This document shows, in pieces, positions 60,735 to 64,000 of a stretch of 64,000 bases of DNA (positions within the stretch are counted from its first letter, which is position 1; each line of letters opens with the position of its first letter). Both the position numbers and the translations under genes were made by a program. Under the pieces are notes generated by a model. It ran no database searches. It was not told where the DNA came from and was given only the letters and a program-made list of their open reading frames with translations. This DNA is from Runella defluvii. Its GTDB lineage: Bacteria; Bacteroidota; Bacteroidia; Cytophagales; Spirosomataceae. Where the stretch lies: the NCBI RefSeq assembly GCF_014195535.1, contig NZ_JACIBY010000002.1, positions 290,206 through 354,205 of the forward strand, written 5' to 3'.

Positions 60735-62777
60735 TCTTCCTCTCTCTTGCAAGGAGGAATGGCTAAAACCGCTCTGATAGAATCCTTTATCAAACTTAAC
60801 CCTACTGTGATGTTTCGGAATCCCGTCATGTTTGCAGTAGAGTTAGGGACAGTAGTGATGTTTTTTGTTTGCCTCCAAATCGCTTTCGGGGGCGACACTA
60901 CCCAAGGTAGTCTGACGTACAACTTCCTAGTGTTTGCCATCTTGTTGCTTACCCTTCTTTTTGCCAATTTCGCCGAAGCTTTGGCCGAAGCCCGTGGAAA
61001 AGCCCAAGCCGATAGCCTCCGTAAAACCCGCGAAGAAACGCCTGCGAAAGTCATTCGTCCTGTAGGAAATATGAAGGTCAATGAACTACAAATCATCCCT
61101 TCTTCGCAATTGAACAAAGGGGATATTTTTGTCTGCGAAGCAGGCGATATCATTCCTTCTGACGGCGAGATTATCGAAGGACTCGCAACCATCGACGAAT
61201 CGGCCATCACGGGCGAATCGGCTCCTGTGATTCGGGAAGCAGGTGGCGATAAATCGTCGGTGACGGGTGGGACAAAAGTTCTTTCCGACCAAATCAAGGT
61301 CAAAGTCACCACCCAACCAGGCGAAAGCTTTTTGGACAAAATGATTGCGTTGGTGGAGGGGGCTTCCCGCCAAAAAACGCCCAATGAAATTGCGCTTACG
61401 ATTCTGTTGGCAGGGTTCACGCTCATTTTTGTGATTGTGTGCGTCACCCTCAAACCTTTTGCGGATTACGCCAATACGCCTATTCCCATCTCGGCTTTTA
61501 TCTCGTTGTTTGTCTGCCTGATTCCCACCACCATTGGCGGTTTGCTCTCCGCGATTGGAATTGCAGGAATGGATCGCGCCCTCCGCGCTAATGTCATTAC
61601 CAAATCGGGGAAAGCCGTCGAAACAGCTGGCGACGTGGATACGCTCTTATTGGATAAAACAGGAACCATCACCATTGGAAATCGTAAGGCCACCCATTTT
61701 TGGCCAACCACAGGCATTCAAAGTGAACATTTTGTCACGTATGCTCTTTATGCCTCTCAGTCCGACGACACTCCTGAAGGTAAATCCATTGTTGAGTTGG
61801 CTGACCCGCGCGGCGTACCGTCCCTAACCCAGCGCGGGGCTACGGGGGAATTTATCCCGTTTACGGCCGAAACTCGTTGTTCGGGGGTAAACTTGCCTAA
61901 CGGTGTTCGTATTCGGAAAGGTGCGCAGGATGCCATTCGCCAATTGGTAGAACAAGCTGGCAATACTTTTCCTGATGATACGGCAGCGAAGGTTCGCGAA
62001 ATTGCATCCAACGGAGGAACTCCGCTGGTGGTTTCCGAAAACGAGCGCGTGCTAGGCGTCATTGAGCTGCAAGATGTGATTAAACCTGGCATTCAAGAGC
62101 GTTTTGAACGATTGCGCAAAATGGGGGTAAAAACCGTGATGGTAACGGGCGACAACCCGCTTACGGCCAAGTACATTGCGCAAGTCGCAGGGGTAGATGA
62201 TTTTATTGCCGAAGCAAAACCCGAAGATAAGATGAACTACATCCGCGCCGAGCAAGCCAACGGCAAACTGGTAGCCATGATGGGCGATGGTACCAACGAC
62301 GCTCCCGCCCTTGCTCAAGCCGACGTAGGTGTAGCCATGAACAGCGGCACCCAAGCCGCCAAAGAAGCAGGAAATATGGTGGATTTGGACAATGACCCAA
62401 CGAAACTCATTGAAATTGTAGAGATTGGCAAACAACTCTTGATGACGCGCGGAACCCTCACGACTTTTTCCATCGCCAACGACGTCGCCAAGTACTTTGC
62501 CATTGTGCCTGCCTTGTTTATGACGTCCATTCCTGCCTTGCAATCGCTCAACATCATGCACCTCAGTAGTCCTGAAAGTGCCATTTTATCGGCGGTTATT
62601 TTCAACGCAATCATCATCCCAATGCTTATTCCGTTGGCATTAAAAGGGGTAGCTTACAAGCCGATTGGGGCAAGCGCGCTACTTCGTCGAAACCTGCTAG
62701 TTTACGGTTTGGGAGGACTTATTATTCCTTTCATCGGCATCAAACTCATTGATTTATTGGTGGGGAGTCTTGTTTAG
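60720..62777 (+). CDS. kdpB: Potassium-transporting ATPase subunit KdpB
   Basis: A 685-residue P-type ATPase catalytic subunit. Landmarks: [11 protein letters not shown] helices, TGES (164-167), the PTTIGG ion-path motif, the phosphorylation site DKTGTIT with Asp312, [13 protein letters not shown] and [20 protein letters not shown]. The start at 60720 gives [20 protein letters not shown]. Residues about 360-380 ([18 protein letters not shown]) differ in sequence from E. coli KdpB and overlap a DNA palindrome. It lies 690 bp after kdpA, so no direct kdpA-kdpB coupling exists, unlike most kdp operons. Confidence 0.95.
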   Translation: MKRSQSSSLLQGGMAKTALIESFIKLNPTVMFRNPVMFAVELGTVVMFFVCLQIAFGGDTTQGSLTYNFLVFAILLLTLLFANFAEALAEARGKAQADSLRKTREETPAKVIRPVGNMKVNELQIIPSSQLNKGDIFVCEAGDIIPSDGEIIEGLATIDESAITGESAPVIREAGGDKSSVTGGTKVLSDQIKVKVTTQPGESFLDKMIALVEGASRQKTPNEIALTILLAGFTLIFVIVCVTLKPFADYANTPIPISAFISLFVCLIPTTIGGLLSAIGIAGMDRALRANVITKSGKAVETAGDVDTLLLDKTGTITIGNRKATHFWPTTGIQSEHFVTYALYASQSDDTPEGKSIVELADPRGVPSLTQRGATGEFIPFTAETRCSGVNLPNGVRIRKGAQDAIRQLVEQAGNTFPDDTAAKVREIASNGGTPLVVSENERVLGVIELQDVIKPGIQERFERLRKMGVKTVMVTGDNPLTAKYIAQVAGVDDFIAEAKPEDKMNYIRAEQANGKLVAMMGDGTNDAPALAQADVGVAMNSGTQAAKEAGNMVDLDNDPTKLIEIVEIGKQLLMTRGTLTTFSIANDVAKYFAIVPALFMTSIPALQSLNIMHLSSPESAILSAVIFNAIIIPMLIPLALKGVAYKPIGASALLRRNLLVYGLGGLIIPFIGIKLIDLLVGSLV
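61805..61838 (+). repeat. GC-rich palindrome inside kdpB
   Basis: CCCGCGC (61805-61811) and GCGCGGG (61832-61838) are perfect inverted repeats with a 20-nt loop. They fall in a stretch that encodes [15 protein letters not shown], a variable linker in the KdpB nucleotide-binding region. It may be a repeat-derived replacement of the linker (inference). Confidence 0.4.
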
Positions 62778-62794
62778 GGCAAAAACCCCTCTCG

Positions 62795-63046
62795 TTAGTA
62801 ATGCCCATGACAACTTACGATTGACACTTTTTCATTATCAACCTTATAAATCAGTCGATGTTCACTGTTAATACGACGACTCCAGTAACCTGTCCAGTTA
62901 CCCTTCAATGGTTCTGGTTTGCCTATTCCTCTGAAAGGGTCACGTGTAATGTCAAAAATCAGGTCATTAATCTTATTAAAAACTTCCTGATTCAGCTTAG
63001 ACCAGTCAACATAATCTTTGTAGGCACTCGAATCAAAGTAAATGTT
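62795..63046 (-). pseudogene. YoeB-like toxin gene without a usable start
   Basis: The reading frame from 63046 to the stop at 62795 encodes a YoeB-family protein: IYFDSSAYKDYVDWSKLNQ, GIGKPEPLKGNWTGYWSRRI and EHRLIYKVDNEKVSIVSCHG, ending HY. No ATG, GTG or TTG starts it: the frame is preceded by TGA (63047-63049) after ATG (63050-63052). A one-base loss of A in GTGAAAC (63044-63050) would give a normal start MNIYFDSS. So the toxin seems inactivated by a small indel at its 5' end, or uses an unusual start. Confidence 0.7.
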
Positions 63047-63055
63047 TCACATAAA

Positions 63056-63313
63056 CTAAAGCGAACCAGATAACTTAGAAAACTCTTCCAATGAAAAAGC
63101 CACCACGCTTTCGCCTTTTTCTACATTACTGATTGCTTTATCCAGCCGTTCTTTATACTCATCTTTGGTCTCTAAACGTAAGGATGAGCGGGATGGTTTT
63201 TCGGCCACCTGAATTGTAATCTCGTAGTTGTCATTTCCTTTAAGTAGGTATTGTAACTTCTCTAGCAGATTAACCGTCAATTCCGATGGGCGTATTTTAA
63301 TGATTGTTTCCAT
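63056..63313 (-). CDS. Antitoxin of the YoeB-like module, antisense in the kdp locus
   Basis: An 85-residue protein, ATG at 63313: METIIKIRPSELTVNLLEKL, then a charged middle and the end VVAFSLEEFSKLSGSL. This N-terminal strand/C-terminal amphipathic helix is typical of YoeB-type antitoxins. It precedes the damaged toxin and stands between kdpB and kdpC on the opposite strand. Its -7 element TAATTTTG (63331-63338) lies next to the kdpC start. Confidence 0.75.
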   Translation of the reverse strand: METIIKIRPSELTVNLLEKLQYLLKGNDNYEITIQVAEKPSRSSLRLETKDEYKERLDKAISNVEKGESVVAFSLEEFSKLSGSL

Positions 63314-63330
63314 GTTGAATTTCTTTTCTT

Positions 63331-63338
63331 CAAAATTA
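63331..63338 (-). promoter_or_regulatory. -7 element of the second antitoxin gene
   Basis: TAATTTTG on the minus strand matches TAnnTTTG exactly, 18-25 bp before the antitoxin ATG at 63313. No clear TTG -33 is present. The plus-strand copy of this DNA is the A-rich leader of kdpC and resembles the leader of kdpB. Confidence 0.4.
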
Positions 63339-63347
63339 TAAAAAAAG

Positions 63348-63911
63348 ATGAAAACGCACTTTTTTTCTGCCGTTATTATGACCCTCACCACCTTTGTGCT
63401 TTTGGTCGTTATTTATCCTTTACTCGTTTGGGGAGCTGCGTTGGTAGCTCCTGCCCAAGGCCGTGGCGAGACAATTTCTGCCAACGGTCGGGTGGTTGGT
63501 TTTGCCAAAGTAGGTCAAAAATTCACTCATGATGCCTATTTTTGGTCGCGTCCTTCGGCGGTTGAGTACAATGCCGCTGGCTCGGGAGGCTCCAACAAAG
63601 GTCCTTCCAATCCCGAATACCTTGCACAAGTGCAGGCACGTATCGATACATTTTTAGTACACAACCCTGCTGTCAAAAAGGCTAACATTCCTGCTGAATT
63701 GGTTACCGCTTCGGGCAGCGGGCTTGACCCTCATTTGTCGCCCCAAGCAGCCTATATTCAAGTACCTCGTATTGCTAACATCCGTCATTTATCAGAAACT
63801 CAAGTAAAAGACCTTGTTCAGACCCATACCGAATCCCCTTGGCTAGGGTTGTTTGGCCCCGACAAAGTCAATATTTTAGCACTTAATATCGCATTAGACC
63901 AATTGAAATAG
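63348..63911 (+). CDS. kdpC: Potassium-transporting ATPase subunit KdpC
   Basis: A 187-residue subunit with one N-terminal membrane helix (VIMTLTTFVLLVVIYPLLVW) and a periplasmic domain that helps KdpA-KdpB coupling. Family segments: FWSRPSAVEYNAAGSGGSNK, GPSNPEYL, PAELVTASGSGLDPHLSPQA and ARIANIRHLS-like stretches (YIQVPRIANIRHLSETQVKD). Length is normal. It follows the second toxin-antitoxin module by 34 bp. The last in-window gene begins 21 bp after it. Confidence 0.95.
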   Translation: MKTHFFSAVIMTLTTFVLLVVIYPLLVWGAALVAPAQGRGETISANGRVVGFAKVGQKFTHDAYFWSRPSAVEYNAAGSGGSNKGPSNPEYLAQVQARIDTFLVHNPAVKKANIPAELVTASGSGLDPHLSPQAAYIQVPRIANIRHLSETQVKDLVQTHTESPWLGLFGPDKVNILALNIALDQLK

Positions 63912-63932
63912 GTCATTTTTCCAAAAATCAAG

Positions 63933-64000
63933 ATGAAATCGCTCTTAATTGCTCTCCTCGCAGGCTTACCCCTATTCTCTCTTTTTGCGCAACATGATTC
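63933..64000 (+). CDS. Start of a secreted protein, cut by the right window edge
   Basis: Only 22 codons are visible (MKSLLIALLAGLPLFSLFAQ, then HD), a typical signal peptide with the AQ cleavage end seen in other exported proteins of this window. It is probably the gene that usually follows kdpC in this phylum (a porin-like protein or a KdpD-like kinase operon member), but the visible part cannot decide. Confidence 0.7.
   Translation, partial: MKSLLIALLAGLPLFSLFAQHD

Overview
The window is a chromosomal segment of a Bacteroidota bacterium, most likely a Cytophagales member of the Spirosoma/Runella type (inference). The signs are a SusC/SusD pair, promoters of the TTG-N19-22-TAnnTTTG type, weak ribosome binding sites, an M43 cytophagalysin-like protease, a RicT/PSP1 protein with a cysteine-rich head, an Nfu-type scaffold, DUF4293 and many small intergenic palindromes. 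No rRNA, tRNA, CRISPR array, prophage or insertion sequence was found.

Layout. 1-8.2 kb, minus strand: a SusC/SusD uptake locus with two surface lipoproteins and a secreted M43 metalloprotease cut by the left edge. 8.5-18.9 kb, plus strand: a thioredoxin-like protein, NAD synthetase, methylglyoxal synthase, then a mixed tryptophan/heptose/heme cluster (trpG, rfaE1, hemC, trpD, a Uma2 nuclease, trpC, trpF, trpB; trpE and trpA are not here). 18.9-28.7 kb: mixed accessory and housekeeping genes: two DUF2306 membrane proteins, ruvA, an MCE/amidase pair, nfu, a YoeB-type toxin-antitoxin pair, a membrane AraC regulator and a class C beta-lactamase-like hydrolase. 28.7-32.7 kb, minus strand: an AT-rich islet with a decayed TlpA-like gene, an OmpA-like protein, a TlpA-like thioredoxin and a related protein without thioredoxin domain. 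32.7-43.5 kb: housekeeping genes (ricT, purD, recQ, comM, folK) with an amine oxidase and an esterase.

43.6-51.7 kb is the first unusual region: an ECF sigma factor, a probable anti-sigma protein, a DUF4097-like surface protein whose signal peptide is swollen by a minisatellite, and four tandem paralogous outer-membrane beta-barrel candidates, closed by a strong terminator. The paralogs share nearly identical 5' ends and gene junctions but have divergent cores, and each carries two copies of the same internal motif.

51.8-57.9 kb: thrB, an M28 peptidase, a small gene pair, galU, a sigma-54 response regulator and a zeta-like kinase pair. 58.1 kb to the right edge is the second unusual region: a kdpFABC potassium-pump locus behind a good sigma-54 promoter. 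It is split by two oppositely oriented toxin-antitoxin modules, one between kdpA and kdpB (TumE-like) and one between kdpB and kdpC (YoeB-like, with a toxin that lacks a usable start). KdpA also carries an in-frame palindromic insert. A recurring theme is repeat DNA inside coding sequence: the signal peptides of the 44.7-47.4 kb genes, KdpA, and perhaps KdpB.
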